A stretch of 55,922 bases of DNA from Pseudomonadota bacterium (GCA_021815925.1 JAKAZL010000007.1:1-55922), one strand, 5' to 3'. Positions 17,219-26,848 are shown, counted from the stretch's first letter. Notes: generated by a model not told the origin, from the sequence alone. Numbers and translations are program-made.

Positions 17219-18313
17219 TCAGGCCCCGGTCAGATCCGTCTTGGGCAGAAGATTCGTGTCGCTCACGAGCTTCTGGAACGGCCGCTTGTCGGTCGCGTAC
17301 ACGTAGGCCTCGTCCGGATCGATCTCGCGCGCGTTGACGGCGGCGAGCAGCGCCTGATCGAGCTGCTGCATGCCAAGATCGCGCCCGGTCTGCACGAGGC
17401 TGGGAATTTGGAAGGTCTGCTCGGTCTGGATGAGCTTGGCGATCGCGCGGGTCATGATCATGATCTCGCAGACCGGCCGCCGGCCCCGCCCGTCGGGGGT
17501 CTTCACCAGGATCTGGGTGACCACGGCGAGCAGGCTCTGGGCGAGGAAGCTCTTGGTCTGCTCGCGCTGCTCCGCCGGCAGCGCATCGACGATGCGGTCG
17601 ACGGTTTTCACCGAGCTGGTCGTGTGCAGCGTGCCGAGCACCAGGTGCCCGGTCTCCGCGGCGGTCATCGCCATGGAAATCGTCTCGGCGTCGCGCATTT
17701 CGCCGACCAGGATGACGTCGGGATCCTCGCGCATCGCCGCGCGCACGCCCTCGGCGAAGCTCGGGATGTGCGTGCCGAGCTCGCGCTGGATGACCTGGCT
17801 CATCTTGCTGCGGTGCACCACCTCGATCGGATCCTCGAGGGTGATGATGTTGAGTTTGCGCGTCTGGTTGATCAGATCGATCATCGCCGCGAGCGTGGTT
17901 GACTTACCGGTGCCGGTGGCGCCGGTGACCAGGATCATGCCCTGGTGGTGGTCGCACAGCTTGGCCAGCACCGCTGGCAGGCCCATGGTCGCGAGCGAGG
18001 GCACCGTGGAGGGGATGGCGCGGAAGGTCGCCCCGATACCGGTGTCCTTGCGAAAGACGTTGACGCGGAACCGCCCCCCCTCGGTCGCGACGTAGGAGAA
18101 GTCGAGGTCATTGCCGGCGTTGAAGCGCTCCGCCTGCGAGGGCGTGAGGATCTCGGTGATGTAGCCCTCGAGCTCCGGGCCGCGCAGGTCGCGGAACTTG
18201 ATGGGCATCAGGTCGCCCTGCATGCGCAGCATGGGCGGTACGCCGACGGCCAGGTGCACATCCGAGCAGCCCTGCTGCACGCCGAGCTTCAGGAAGGCGT
18301 CGATCCGGGCCAT
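17219..18313 (-). CDS. PilT/PilU-family type IV pilus retraction ATPase (first copy)
   Basis: This 364-residue paralogue of the preceding ATPase has the SDVHLAVGVPPMLR N-terminal signature, Walker A GATGTGKST (131-139), Asp box EDPIEVVH (160-167), Walker B MREDPDVILVGEMRD and His box GTLHTTSSVKTVDR. Predicted role is ATP-driven retraction of type IV pili for twitching or DNA uptake. Walker A has Ala and Thr where canonical PilT has Pro and Ser, so it is a somewhat divergent branch. It begins 330 bases downstream of the HEAT-kinase gene on the same strand. Confidence 0.88.
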   Translation of the reverse strand: MARIDAFLKLGVQQGCSDVHLAVGVPPMLRMQGDLMPIKFRDLRGPELEGYITEILTPSQAERFNAGNDLDFSYVATEGGRFRVNVFRKDTGIGATFRAIPSTVPSLATMGLPAVLAKLCDHHQGMILVTGATGTGKSTTLAAMIDLINQTRKLNIITLEDPIEVVHRSKMSQVIQRELGTHIPSFAEGVRAAMREDPDVILVGEMRDAETISMAMTAAETGHLVLGTLHTTSSVKTVDRIVDALPAEQREQTKSFLAQSLLAVVTQILVKTPDGRGRRPVCEIMIMTRAIAKLIQTEQTFQIPSLVQTGRDLGMQQLDQALLAAVNAREIDPDEAYVYATDKRPFQKLVSDTNLLPKTDLTGA

Positions 18314-18643
18314 CAGCCGGCCCTCTCGCGGGTGCAGGGGGCCGTGGCCCGCGGCAGGGCCGATCGAGCCCCTGGCGCGCGCCGCCGTGCTGCGGATTTC
18401 ATCGCACTGTTGATACGCACAGTCTCCTGAGCCGAGTCATACGGGGCCTCCCGGAGTTGCCGGTACTTGCCCCCGGGGGACGCGGCGGACAGGACTCCGC
18501 GGGCGCCGTGCGCCGCTCGGGGTCCCCGACCGGTCCGAAGGCGCTACTTTCGCGCCTCTTCCCGCGGGAAATCAACCGCATGTGCATGAAACCTTGAGCT
18601 GCTGCACGCTGGGAGCGCTGGCGCAGCGGCCGCTCGGCGGCGG
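18314..18643. other. 330-base spacer between HEAT-kinase and PilT-like genes
   Basis: I see no convincing coding frame or RNA gene. The minus-strand frame here (18399-18587) has no family signature and an Arg/Pro-rich shadow composition. The spacer is long enough for a separate promoter for the two PilT-like genes. I found no consensus -35/-10 pair and no clear sigma-54 element. Confidence 0.5.
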
Positions 18644-21019
18644 CTAGAGGAACTTCTCCAGCGCCGCGCGCACCTCGTCCATGGTCTGAAAGCGCTTGTT
18701 CTTGTCGACTGCCATGGCGCGCATCACCGTGTCGGACAGCCCGGCCGGCAGCGCCGGGTTCAGCTCCGCCGGCGCACGCGCCTTGCCCTGCACGTGCTGG
18801 TACATCACCGACATGTGATCGCCGCGCGAGTACGGCGGGCTGCCGGTCACCATCTCGTAGAGAATCACCCCGAGGGCGTAGATATCGGCGCGCTCATCGA
18901 CGCGCTTGCCGAGGATCTGCTCCGGGGCCATGTACTTCGGCGAGCCGATCACGTAACCGGTGCGCGTCAGCTGTGTCTCGGTTTCGCGCTGCGCCGCGGC
19001 GACGCCGAAATCCACGATCTTGAGCAGCCCTTCGTGGTTGATCAGCACGTTGGCCGGCTTCAGGTCGCGATGCACGATTCCGGCCTGGTGTGCCACCGCC
19101 ATGCCGGTGCAGATGTCGATGCCGAACTGCAGCGCGCGCTTGAGCTCGAGCGGCTTCTCCCCGACGATCTCGCCCGACAGGGTGTGCGAGGGGAAGTACT
19201 CCATCGAGATGGCGTAATTGCCCTGGATGTAGAGGAAGTCGTAGATACGGATCACGTTGTGGTGTGTGATCTTGCGCGAGTAGCGCAGCTCGTGGACGAA
19301 GCGCTTCATCACTTCTTCGTCCGTCGCGACGTTCGGATTGAGGAACTTCAGGATCAGCCGCTCATCGACGACCGTGTCCTCCATCAGCAGCACGGTGCCG
19401 AAGGCGCCGCGGCCGATGCGCTCGAGGTACTTGTAGCGGCCCTCGAGGACATCGCCGGTGCGCAGCGTCTGGATGTCCAGCCGCTCGACCGCCGGGCGTG
19501 CGGCGGGCGGCGCTTCGGGCGGCTCCGGCGCGGCCTCCGGCGGCGGTTGCGGCTGGGTCGAGCCGAGCGAGGTCGCCGCGGTGGCGCCCGTGAGGCGTCG
19601 CTCCAGGTCGGCGAGCGCCGCTTCCGCGGCGCGGGCGATGGTCTGGTCGGTACCGCTTGCCTGGCTCTTCAGCTGCGTGCGCAGCACGTCGGCGCTCGCC
19701 GGATCGGCGATGTGCGCCAGGGCCTGCATCGCCTCGATGCGCACCTCGCGCTCGGGGCGCGAGAGCAGCGGCACGAGCGTGCCGGTGACCTGTCCGTCGC
19801 CGAGCTTGCCCAGGGCGCGTACCACCACCGGCAGGATCTTGGCATTGCCGCCCTGGAGCATCTCGAGCAGCCGCGGCACGGCGCGCTTGCTGCCAATTTC
19901 CGCCAGCGCGTCGACCGCCCGCTCGCTGACCCACCAGTCCGGATCGCGCGTCGCCTGGATCAGCGAATCCACCGCCCGCGGATCCTTGGTCTGGTTGAGG
20001 ATCTCGATGGCCGAGCGGCGGATGTCCTCGTCCTTGTCCCGAACCAGCTGCAGCACCGCGTCGATGACGCGCGGTCCGCCGATCCGCCCGAGCGCATCGG
20101 CCGCGCGCGAGCGCACCCACCAGTCGCTGTCCTTCAGCGCCTCCAGCAGGTGCTTGACCGACTTGGCATCACCGACCTCGTTGAGCACCTCGACGGCCGC
20201 GCGCCGGGCGTTCTCGTTCTCGTCCTTCAACACCGCGATCAGGTGGCGGATGGTCTCGGGGTGATTCGCCTTGATCACCACGTCGATGGCGCGGTTCTGC
20301 ACATCGATTTCCGGGTCCTTCAGCAGCTCGCAGACCCGCTCGACATCGATCTGTCCGTCCATGCGCTGCAGCGCCGAGAGCACCGCGCCGCGGATCAGCT
20401 TGTTCGGGTCGCGCAGCAGCCGCTGCAGCGCCGTGTGCACCTCCGGCAGGTTGAAGCGCGAGAGGATGTTGATGATGTGCACCCGGGCGATGGGGTCCTT
20501 GCCCTCCAGGCGCTGCAGCAGCTCCGGCAGCGTCGCTGGCGTGGCCAGCTCCCCGATGATCCGGAACAGTGCCGCCTTCTCGTTCGGCTCCTGGTTGTAG
20601 GCCGCCGCGAGCAGCTCGCGCAGCGTAAAGCGCGCCTTGTGCGCGCTGATGACCTCGAGCAGCGCCGATTTGGCGATCCCGGGGCTCGAGAGCGCATCGA
20701 GTAGCAGGTGCGGCGGGTAGTTGCGGCTGCTGGTGAGCGCCCAGGCGATGCCGGCGATCACCCGTGGGCTGCCCTGCACCAGGCCCTCGGCGAACTGGGG
20801 AAAGGTCTTGGCGCTGACCAGTGCGGCGAGCACATCAACGAAGGCGACCGTGGCGTTCTTGTCGGCCTCCGGCAGCGCCGCGAGCACCGGGGCAATGGCG
20901 CCCGCGCCCAGATCCTTCAGCCGCGCGACGGCCTTCTGGGTTTCCGGGTGAGTCGGGTCCGTCGACGACCGGAGGCTGGTGACCAGCCGGTCGGCCCGTA
21001 AATTGGTCAAAAACGCCAT
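18644..21019 (-). CDS. HEAT-repeat protein fused to a C-terminal Ser/Thr protein kinase
   Basis: This 791-residue soluble protein has two parts. Residues about 30-475 are HEAT-type helical repeats, with recurring units such as DSDWWVRSRAADALGRIG and DPDWWVSERAVDALAEIG. After a Pro/Ala-rich linker (480-515) comes a complete Hanks-type kinase: glycine loop GRGAFG (536-541), ATP Lys558, HRDLKPAN (650-657), DFG (670-672) and APE (698-700). All catalytic residues are intact, so activity is expected. There is no membrane segment and no PASTA domain. The repeats probably bind a protein partner. It lies upstream of two PilT-like ATPases on the same strand, suggesting but not proving a link to pilus control. 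Confidence 0.93.
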   Translation of the reverse strand: MAFLTNLRADRLVTSLRSSTDPTHPETQKAVARLKDLGAGAIAPVLAALPEADKNATVAFVDVLAALVSAKTFPQFAEGLVQGSPRVIAGIAWALTSSRNYPPHLLLDALSSPGIAKSALLEVISAHKARFTLRELLAAAYNQEPNEKAALFRIIGELATPATLPELLQRLEGKDPIARVHIINILSRFNLPEVHTALQRLLRDPNKLIRGAVLSALQRMDGQIDVERVCELLKDPEIDVQNRAIDVVIKANHPETIRHLIAVLKDENENARRAAVEVLNEVGDAKSVKHLLEALKDSDWWVRSRAADALGRIGGPRVIDAVLQLVRDKDEDIRRSAIEILNQTKDPRAVDSLIQATRDPDWWVSERAVDALAEIGSKRAVPRLLEMLQGGNAKILPVVVRALGKLGDGQVTGTLVPLLSRPEREVRIEAMQALAHIADPASADVLRTQLKSQASGTDQTIARAAEAALADLERRLTGATAATSLGSTQPQPPPEAAPEPPEAPPAARPAVERLDIQTLRTGDVLEGRYKYLERIGRGAFGTVLLMEDTVVDERLILKFLNPNVATDEEVMKRFVHELRYSRKITHHNVIRIYDFLYIQGNYAISMEYFPSHTLSGEIVGEKPLELKRALQFGIDICTGMAVAHQAGIVHRDLKPANVLINHEGLLKIVDFGVAAAQRETETQLTRTGYVIGSPKYMAPEQILGKRVDERADIYALGVILYEMVTGSPPYSRGDHMSVMYQHVQGKARAPAELNPALPAGLSDTVMRAMAVDKNKRFQTMDEVRAALEKFL

Positions 21020-21204
21020 TCAACCGATCCGCCGGGCCCCGCAGAGGGGTCCGCTTGCATGCCCTAGCATCCTCGTATTCCGGTCCCGCCGCGTGAGATC
21101 TGGGTCGCACTCCGCACTACGGCGCGGGCAGGGACCGGACGCGCCCGAAGTATGCCATAGCCCCCGGGGCGGTAGCGCCCGATGCGCGCCCCGCCGCTTG
21201 CCTC

Positions 21205-21210
21205 TACAAT
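21205..21210 (+). promoter_or_regulatory. Candidate -10 element for mrp
   Basis: TACAAT matches the sigma-70 -10 consensus at 5 of 6 positions and lies 36 bases upstream of the mrp ATG. No good -35 is seen at the right distance, so it is tentative. Confidence 0.3.
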
Positions 21211-21246
21211 TGCCTCCCCTTCACCGGTTCGGGTTGCACACGTCCC

Positions 21247-22344
21247 ATGTCCGATGATCCGACCCTGGATGCCCTGCGCGCGGCCATCGAGAGCTATGTC
21301 GAGCCCCATTTGCACCAGAGCCTGCGGGAAGCCGGGGCGCTGCGCGAGCTGAGCGCAGCGCCGCAGGGCTACGCGGCGCGCATCGAGCTGGGCTTCCCGG
21401 TCGGGGGCTACCAGGAGAGGCTGGCCGGGGCGCTCGGCGCGCATGTGGCCGCCGCCGGCGTGCACCAGCCGGTGCGCTTTACCATCGAGGGGCAGATCCG
21501 CGCCCACGCGGTGCAGCGTCCCCTGCAACCGCTCGCGGGCATCAAGAACGTGATCGCCGTGGCCTCCGGCAAGGGCGGGGTCGGCAAGTCGACCGTCGCG
21601 GTGAATCTGGCCCTCGCCTGGGCCGCCCAGGGCGCGCGCGTCGGGGTGTTGGACGCGGACATCTACGGACCGAGCCAGCCGCTGATGCTCGGGTTGTCCG
21701 GCGAGCGGCCGAACTCGCCGGACGGCCAGCACATCATCCCCCTGCGCGCGCACGGGGTGGAGGCGATGTCCATCGGCTTCATGGTCGATGCCGAACAGCC
21801 CATGGTCTGGCGCGGACCGATGGTCACCCAGGCGCTGCAGCAGCTGCTCTCCCAGACGCGCTGGGGCGAGCTCGACTACCTGGTCATCGACATGCCGCCC
21901 GGCACCGGGGACATCCAGCTGACGCTCGCCCAGAAGGTGCCGGTCGCCGGTGCGGTGATCGTGACCACCCCGCAGGACATTGCGTTGTCCGATGCGCGCA
22001 AGGGGCTGAAGATGTTCGAGAAGGTCGCCGTGCCGGTGCTCGGCATCGTCGAGAACATGAGCGTGCACGTCTGCTCGAACTGCGGACACGTCGAGCACAT
22101 CTTCGGCGCCGGTGGCGGGGCGCGCATGGCCGAGCAGTACGGCGTGCGGCTGCTCGGGGAACTGCCGCTCGATGCGCGGATCCGCGAGGAGGCCGACGGC
22201 GGACGCCCGACGGTCGCCGCCGAGCCGGGCTCCGCCCGGGCCGAGGCCTATCTCGAGATGGCCCGCCGCACGGCCGGCGCGCTCGCCGTGCGGCCCGTCG
22301 ATCGCAGTGGTGTCTTTCCGAAGATCGTGGTCGAGAAGAGCTGA
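21247..22344 (+). CDS. mrp: Iron-sulfur cluster carrier ATPase Mrp/ApbC
   Basis: This 365-residue P-loop ATPase carries and delivers [4Fe-4S] clusters to apoproteins. An N-terminal MIP18-like (DUF59) domain occupies about 1-85. The deviant Walker A SGKGGVGKST follows at about residue 114, with LDADIYGPSQP, VIDMPPGTGD and the cluster-binding CxxC in VCSNCGH. The length and domain order are standard. It is divergent from the HEAT-kinase gene and precedes dcd by 163 bases on the same strand; mrp, dcd and metG commonly lie close together in gammaproteobacteria. Confidence 0.96.
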   Translation: MSDDPTLDALRAAIESYVEPHLHQSLREAGALRELSAAPQGYAARIELGFPVGGYQERLAGALGAHVAAAGVHQPVRFTIEGQIRAHAVQRPLQPLAGIKNVIAVASGKGGVGKSTVAVNLALAWAAQGARVGVLDADIYGPSQPLMLGLSGERPNSPDGQHIIPLRAHGVEAMSIGFMVDAEQPMVWRGPMVTQALQQLLSQTRWGELDYLVIDMPPGTGDIQLTLAQKVPVAGAVIVTTPQDIALSDARKGLKMFEKVAVPVLGIVENMSVHVCSNCGHVEHIFGAGGGARMAEQYGVRLLGELPLDARIREEADGGRPTVAAEPGSARAEAYLEMARRTAGALAVRPVDRSGVFPKIVVEKS

Positions 22345-22390
22345 GACCGCTTCGACGTCTTTCCTGGCGTCTAGTGACACGCGTAATTCG

Positions 22391-22438
22391 GCGTCCCTAA
22401 CAGCGTCCCTGACGGCGTTCCTGACGGCGTCCGGTTCT
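22391..22438 (+). repeat. Imperfect 12-bp tandem repeat between mrp and dcd
   Basis: GCGTCCCTAACA (22391-22402), GCGTCCCTGACG (22403-22414) and GCGTTCCTGACG (22415-22426) follow directly, then a degenerate fourth unit beginning GCGTCC at 22427 and ending TTCTGACG. It lies in non-coding spacer 70 to 117 bases upstream of dcd. It is too short and regular for a CRISPR array. Confidence 0.75.
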
Positions 22439-22495
22439 GACGTTGTGGTGTCCGGAATCGGACCGCCTGGGCTGCCCGTGCCGCAGCTTCGAGGG

Positions 22496-22501
22496 TATCA
22501 T
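22496..22501 (+). promoter_or_regulatory. Candidate -10 element immediately before dcd
   Basis: TATCAT ends 6 bases before the dcd ATG at 22508, so a transcript from it would start at or next to the ATG. No matching -35 is evident. The only Shine-Dalgarno-like string is GAGGG at 22491-22495, unusually far from the start. Confidence 0.25.
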
Positions 22502-22507
22502 TAAGCG

Positions 22508-24304
22508 ATGAGCATCAAGTCAGACCACTGGATCCGGCGCATGGCGCGCGAGCACGGCATGATCGAGCCGTTCGCCCCCGAGCAGGTCCGCTACGTCGAC
22601 GGTCACAAGATCGTCTCCTACGGCACGTCGAGTTATGGCTACGACGTGCGTTGCGCGGACGAGTTCAAGATCTTCACCAACATCAACTCCACGATCGTCG
22701 ATCCGAAGGCGTTCGACGAGAAGAGCTTCGTGGATCTGAAGTCAGATGTGTGTGTGATTCCGCCGAATTCCTTTGCGCTGGCGCGCACGGTGGAGTATTT
22801 CCGGATCCCGCGCAGTGTGCTCACTGTCTGTCTGGGTAAGTGTGTAACCGGCGATACCCGTGTGGTCGATGCTGATACCGGTGCCTACGTCCCCATTACC
22901 GAGATGCGTTGGGGCAAGAGTACGCTCGCCCATGATAATGGTCAGTTGCGGCGTGCCAAGGTCTCTGCATTCCTCCCTCAGGGTAAGAAGGCCGTATTTG
23001 AACTGCAGACGCGCGCCGGATTGAAAATCCGGGCGACGGCGAATCATCCGTTTCTCATGTTCAATGGCTGGACGGAGCTGCAGCACTTGCGTCCGGGCGA
23101 CAGGATTGCGGTGGCGAGGAACATACCAATCTTCGGCAAGACGCCCATTCCCGATTGGGAGGCAACGCTCCTTGGAATGATGCTGTCCGAAGGGCAATGT
23201 CACACGCCCGGCCACAGCCCGACTTACACGACCGCTGATCCAGCGCTCATACGTTTGCTGCAGTCAACGATGGCGGCTTCGGAACTGGGCGAGGTTACGT
23301 ACAAGGGGCGCCATGGATATCGCTTGGTGAACCGGGCGGGGCGCGGCGGTCAGATGGTCGCGAACCGGGCTCACCGTTGGCTCCAGAAGCACGGTTTGGA
23401 TGTCGGGGCAAGCGCCAAGTTCGTGCCGCAATGCATCTTTACTGCGCCGGAGGCATCGGTGCGCCTGTTTCTGCAGGCGCTGTTTGCCGGCGACGGCGGA
23501 TTGTATTGTTCGAGTGGCGGTGTATATCTTGAATATTACTCGAATTCGCGCCGACTGATCGAGGACGTCCGCCACCTCCTGCTTAGATTCGGGATTTTTT
23601 CACTCATCCGCGAAAAGACGACGCAGATTGGAACGCGCGCATTCACACTGCAGATCAATGACAAGGAGCAGGTCGAGCGATTTGCGAGTCGCGTAGGATT
23701 CGTGCCGGGGTCGGTCAAGCAGTTGCGGCTTGACGGCGAGGTGCTCGAATTCATCTGCAAGTATCCGCGCGTCAAGAGCAACTTCGACACTCTCCCCAGA
23801 GAAGCTTGGTCGACGCTGGCTTTGTCGGCGCGTGTCGCCGGCGTATCGCTCTATTCGCTTGGTGTCCGTGCTTCTGCGCGACAGTCGGTTCCGCTGGGCG
23901 CTGCCGCGCGCGTCCTCAGGGCGACGGGTAGCTGGTATATGGAAGGACTCGTTGACGGTCCCGTCTGGGATAGTGTTGTTTCAGTCGAGCCTGTTGGAAT
24001 AGAAGAAGTATATGACATCAGTGTCCCAACGCTACATAACTTCGTTGCCAATGATATGATTGTGCATAATTCCACGTATGCACGTTGCGGGATAATCGTG
24101 AATGTAACGCCCTTGGAGCCGGAGTGGGAAGGGCACGTCACGCTGGAGTTTTCCAACACGACGCCGTTGCCGGCGAAGATCTACGCCAACGAGGGTGTGG
24201 CGCAGATGCTCTTCTTCGAATCCGACGAAGTCTGCTCGACTTCCTACAAGGATCGCGGCGGCAAGTACCAGGGCCAGCGCGGTGTGACGCTGCCGAAGAC
24301 CTGA
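22508..24304 (+). CDS. dcd: dCTP deaminase precursor interrupted by an in-frame intein
   Basis: dCTP deaminase makes dUTP for thymidylate synthesis. The 598-residue frame is an N-extein (1-111, [12 protein letters not shown] to TVCLGK), a 410-residue intein (112-521) and a C-extein (522-598, STYARCG to VTLPKT). Joined exteins give 188 residues, the usual length for this Dcd subtype, with [36 protein letters not shown], the catalytic Glu in HVTLEFSN and [11 protein letters not shown] all present. The break falls between Lys111 and Ser522, inside the active-site/trimer loop, so unspliced protein should be inactive. The reading frame is open throughout, with no frameshift, and the splice-junction residues are intact. 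Confidence 0.97.
   Translation: MSIKSDHWIRRMAREHGMIEPFAPEQVRYVDGHKIVSYGTSSYGYDVRCADEFKIFTNINSTIVDPKAFDEKSFVDLKSDVCVIPPNSFALARTVEYFRIPRSVLTVCLGKCVTGDTRVVDADTGAYVPITEMRWGKSTLAHDNGQLRRAKVSAFLPQGKKAVFELQTRAGLKIRATANHPFLMFNGWTELQHLRPGDRIAVARNIPIFGKTPIPDWEATLLGMMLSEGQCHTPGHSPTYTTADPALIRLLQSTMAASELGEVTYKGRHGYRLVNRAGRGGQMVANRAHRWLQKHGLDVGASAKFVPQCIFTAPEASVRLFLQALFAGDGGLYCSSGGVYLEYYSNSRRLIEDVRHLLLRFGIFSLIREKTTQIGTRAFTLQINDKEQVERFASRVGFVPGSVKQLRLDGEVLEFICKYPRVKSNFDTLPREAWSTLALSARVAGVSLYSLGVRASARQSVPLGAAARVLRATGSWYMEGLVDGPVWDSVVSVEPVGIEEVYDISVPTLHNFVANDMIVHNSTYARCGIIVNVTPLEPEWEGHVTLEFSNTTPLPAKIYANEGVAQMLFFESDEVCSTSYKDRGGKYQGQRGVTLPKT
22841..24070 (+). mobile_element. Intein in dcd with LAGLIDADG homing-endonuclease domain
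   Basis: This 1230-base in-frame insertion encodes 410 residues. Splicing block A starts with Cys112 (CVTGDTRV). Block B is ATANHPF with Thr177 and His180. Block F is [17 protein letters not shown], and block G ends VHN with His520 and Asn521, followed by Ser522 as the +1 nucleophile. Two endonuclease motifs, LLGMMLSEG (221-229) and LQALFAGDG (322-330), supply the acidic residues Glu228 and Asp329 expected of a two-motif LAGLIDADG enzyme. Everything needed for splicing is visible. Base composition differs from the host: I count 23 G/C in the 60 bases at 24001-24060. Endonuclease activity is inferred from motifs only. Confidence 0.96.
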
Positions 24305-24320
24305 TCCGGCGGGCGAACCC

Positions 24321-25064
24321 CTAGGTGCGCTTGAAGCGCAGCAGGTTGAGTGAGAACAGCGTGCTGTCGCCGCTGTGCTGCTCGAGCCGCACGGGCAGGT
24401 AGTCTAGTGTCGGGGCGAGCCACATGTAGGTGGTGCGGCGCGCCTTGTCGTGATGGCTGGTATAGATCAGCGTGTGCAGCGGGCCGAGCGGGGTGTCGAG
24501 CGTCGCCTCGCCGCGGCGCACGAACTCGAACTGGTTGATCACGTCCGTGTTGAGCATCCAGAAGCTCGCCGGCGGCCGGCCGGCGAGAAACGCCATCATC
24601 AGCGCGATCTGCACCGATCCGGGGTCCTGGGTGCCGGGCTCGAGCTTCAAGTCGATCGGCTTGCGCTTGGCGGTGCCGGTGACCCGGCCGCCCGTCCAGT
24701 CGAAGCGCACGTCCTCCGGCGGGCCGCCGCCCTCGGAGCGGAAGCTGAGGGGCTGGATCTGCCCGTCCACGAGCCGGAAGCGGCTCTCCTGCGTGATCGC
24801 GTGCGGTACAAACAGCGAGAACAGGCCGTGGGCGTGGTCCACGGAGCGGTACTGGTATTCGCCCGGGGCGGTCTCGCGCAACGTCAGTACGGACTCCCCG
24901 GCGGTGATGCCGTGCCACGCCACCGAGTAGGTGGCCACGAAGGTCGGGGGCTTCAGGGCGGCGGGCTGCGGGGCGGGTTCCGTGCCGGCGCGGCACGGTG
25001 CGAGCGTCCCGAGCAGCATCACGAGCGCGGCAGCGCTGAGTATCGAGCGGTACGCGTTACGCAT
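24321..25064 (-). CDS. DUF3108 domain-containing secreted protein
   Basis: This is a 247-residue protein of the DUF3108 family, periplasmic by its N-terminal signal peptide ([26 protein letters not shown]). Family features include FVATYSVAWHGITAGESVLTL near the start of the mature protein and the SHHDKARRTTYMWLAPTLDYLPVRLEQ region near the end. Function is unknown; the family often follows purN in gammaproteobacteria. The ATG at 25064 overlaps the purN TAA by 8 bases (25057-25064), so it is cotranscribed and probably translationally coupled. It converges on dcd. Confidence 0.88.
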   Translation of the reverse strand: MRNAYRSILSAAALVMLLGTLAPCRAGTEPAPQPAALKPPTFVATYSVAWHGITAGESVLTLRETAPGEYQYRSVDHAHGLFSLFVPHAITQESRFRLVDGQIQPLSFRSEGGGPPEDVRFDWTGGRVTGTAKRKPIDLKLEPGTQDPGSVQIALMMAFLAGRPPASFWMLNTDVINQFEFVRRGEATLDTPLGPLHTLIYTSHHDKARRTTYMWLAPTLDYLPVRLEQHSGDSTLFSLNLLRFKRT

Positions 25065-25712
25065 CGAAATCCTCGAGCAGTGGTTGTGCGAGCGGCTGAC
25101 CGTCGAGCCACGGGAGCGCATCGCGCCAGGCGAGGCGTCCCTCGGCGCACCAGCCGATGACGCGCGGGTAAATGATGTGCTCGGTGGCCTGAACCCGGGC
25201 TGAGAGCGTCTCCTCGGTGTCTGCCGGGCGCACGGCAATGCGCGACTGGAGCACTGGCGGGCCGCCGTCGAGCTCGGGCGTTACGAAGTGCACGGTGGCC
25301 CCGTGCGTGCGCTCGCCGGCGGCGAGCACCCGGCGGTGAGTGTGCAGGCCGGGATATTTCGGCAGCAGCGAGGGGTGAATATTGAGGATGGCGCCGGCAT
25401 GGGCGAGTACGAAGGCGCTGGAGAGAATGCGCATGAAGCCGGCCAGCACGATCAGCTCCGCGCCTGCCTCGGCGAGCGCCGCCTGCGCGGCGGTCTCGAA
25501 CTCCCCGGTCCGGCCCGGCCCGGGCCAGGCAATCGCGCGGGTCGGGATCCCGTGCTCACGCGCCGTGGTGAGGCCAGCGGCCTCGGGGCGCTCGGAGATC
25601 ACGATCGCGACTTGCGCGCCGATGCGCCCCTCGCGGCACTGGCGAGCGATCGCCGCCATGTTCGTGCCGCGACCGGAGATGAGGATGCCGAGCCGCAGCG
25701 CCGGCCGTCCGC

Positions 25713-25716
<4 letters not shown>
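25057..25716 (-). CDS. purN: Phosphoribosylglycinamide formyltransferase
   Basis: This cytosolic enzyme transfers formyl from 10-formyl-THF to GAR, the third step of purine synthesis. The 219 residues carry [15 protein letters not shown] at the N-terminus, the catalytic Asn-His-Asp set in [19 protein letters not shown] and LDGGPP, and [12 protein letters not shown]. The ATG at 25716 overlaps the purM stop by ATGA (25713-25716), showing tight coupling with purM. Confidence 0.97.
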
Positions 25717-26750
<1,034 letters not shown>

Positions 26751-26803
26751 GGAGTCGAAGTTCCGGATGGGATGCGCCGCCGTGCGGCCGAGTCGCGTGT
26801 GAT

Positions 26804-26809
26804 ATTGTA
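26804..26809 (-). promoter_or_regulatory. Candidate -10 element for purM
   Basis: On the minus strand this reads TACAAT, a 5-of-6 match, 54 bases upstream of the purM ATG. A weak -35 match (CTTGTA, 26831-26836) is spaced too far at 21 bases. Confidence 0.3.
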
Positions 26810-26848
26810 CCGTTCGGCGCATGAGCGCGGTACAAGCATCAGGATCGA

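Noticed and set aside
22391-22438. Short tandem repeats considered as a CRISPR array
   Set aside because: Units are 12 bp and contiguous without spacers, and there are no cas genes.
22841-24070. Considered a group I or II intron, or a gene fusion, instead of an intein
   Set aside because: The insertion is fully in frame, carries protein-splicing blocks A, B, F and G and Cys/His-Asn/Ser junctions, and shows no intron-type RNA ends.
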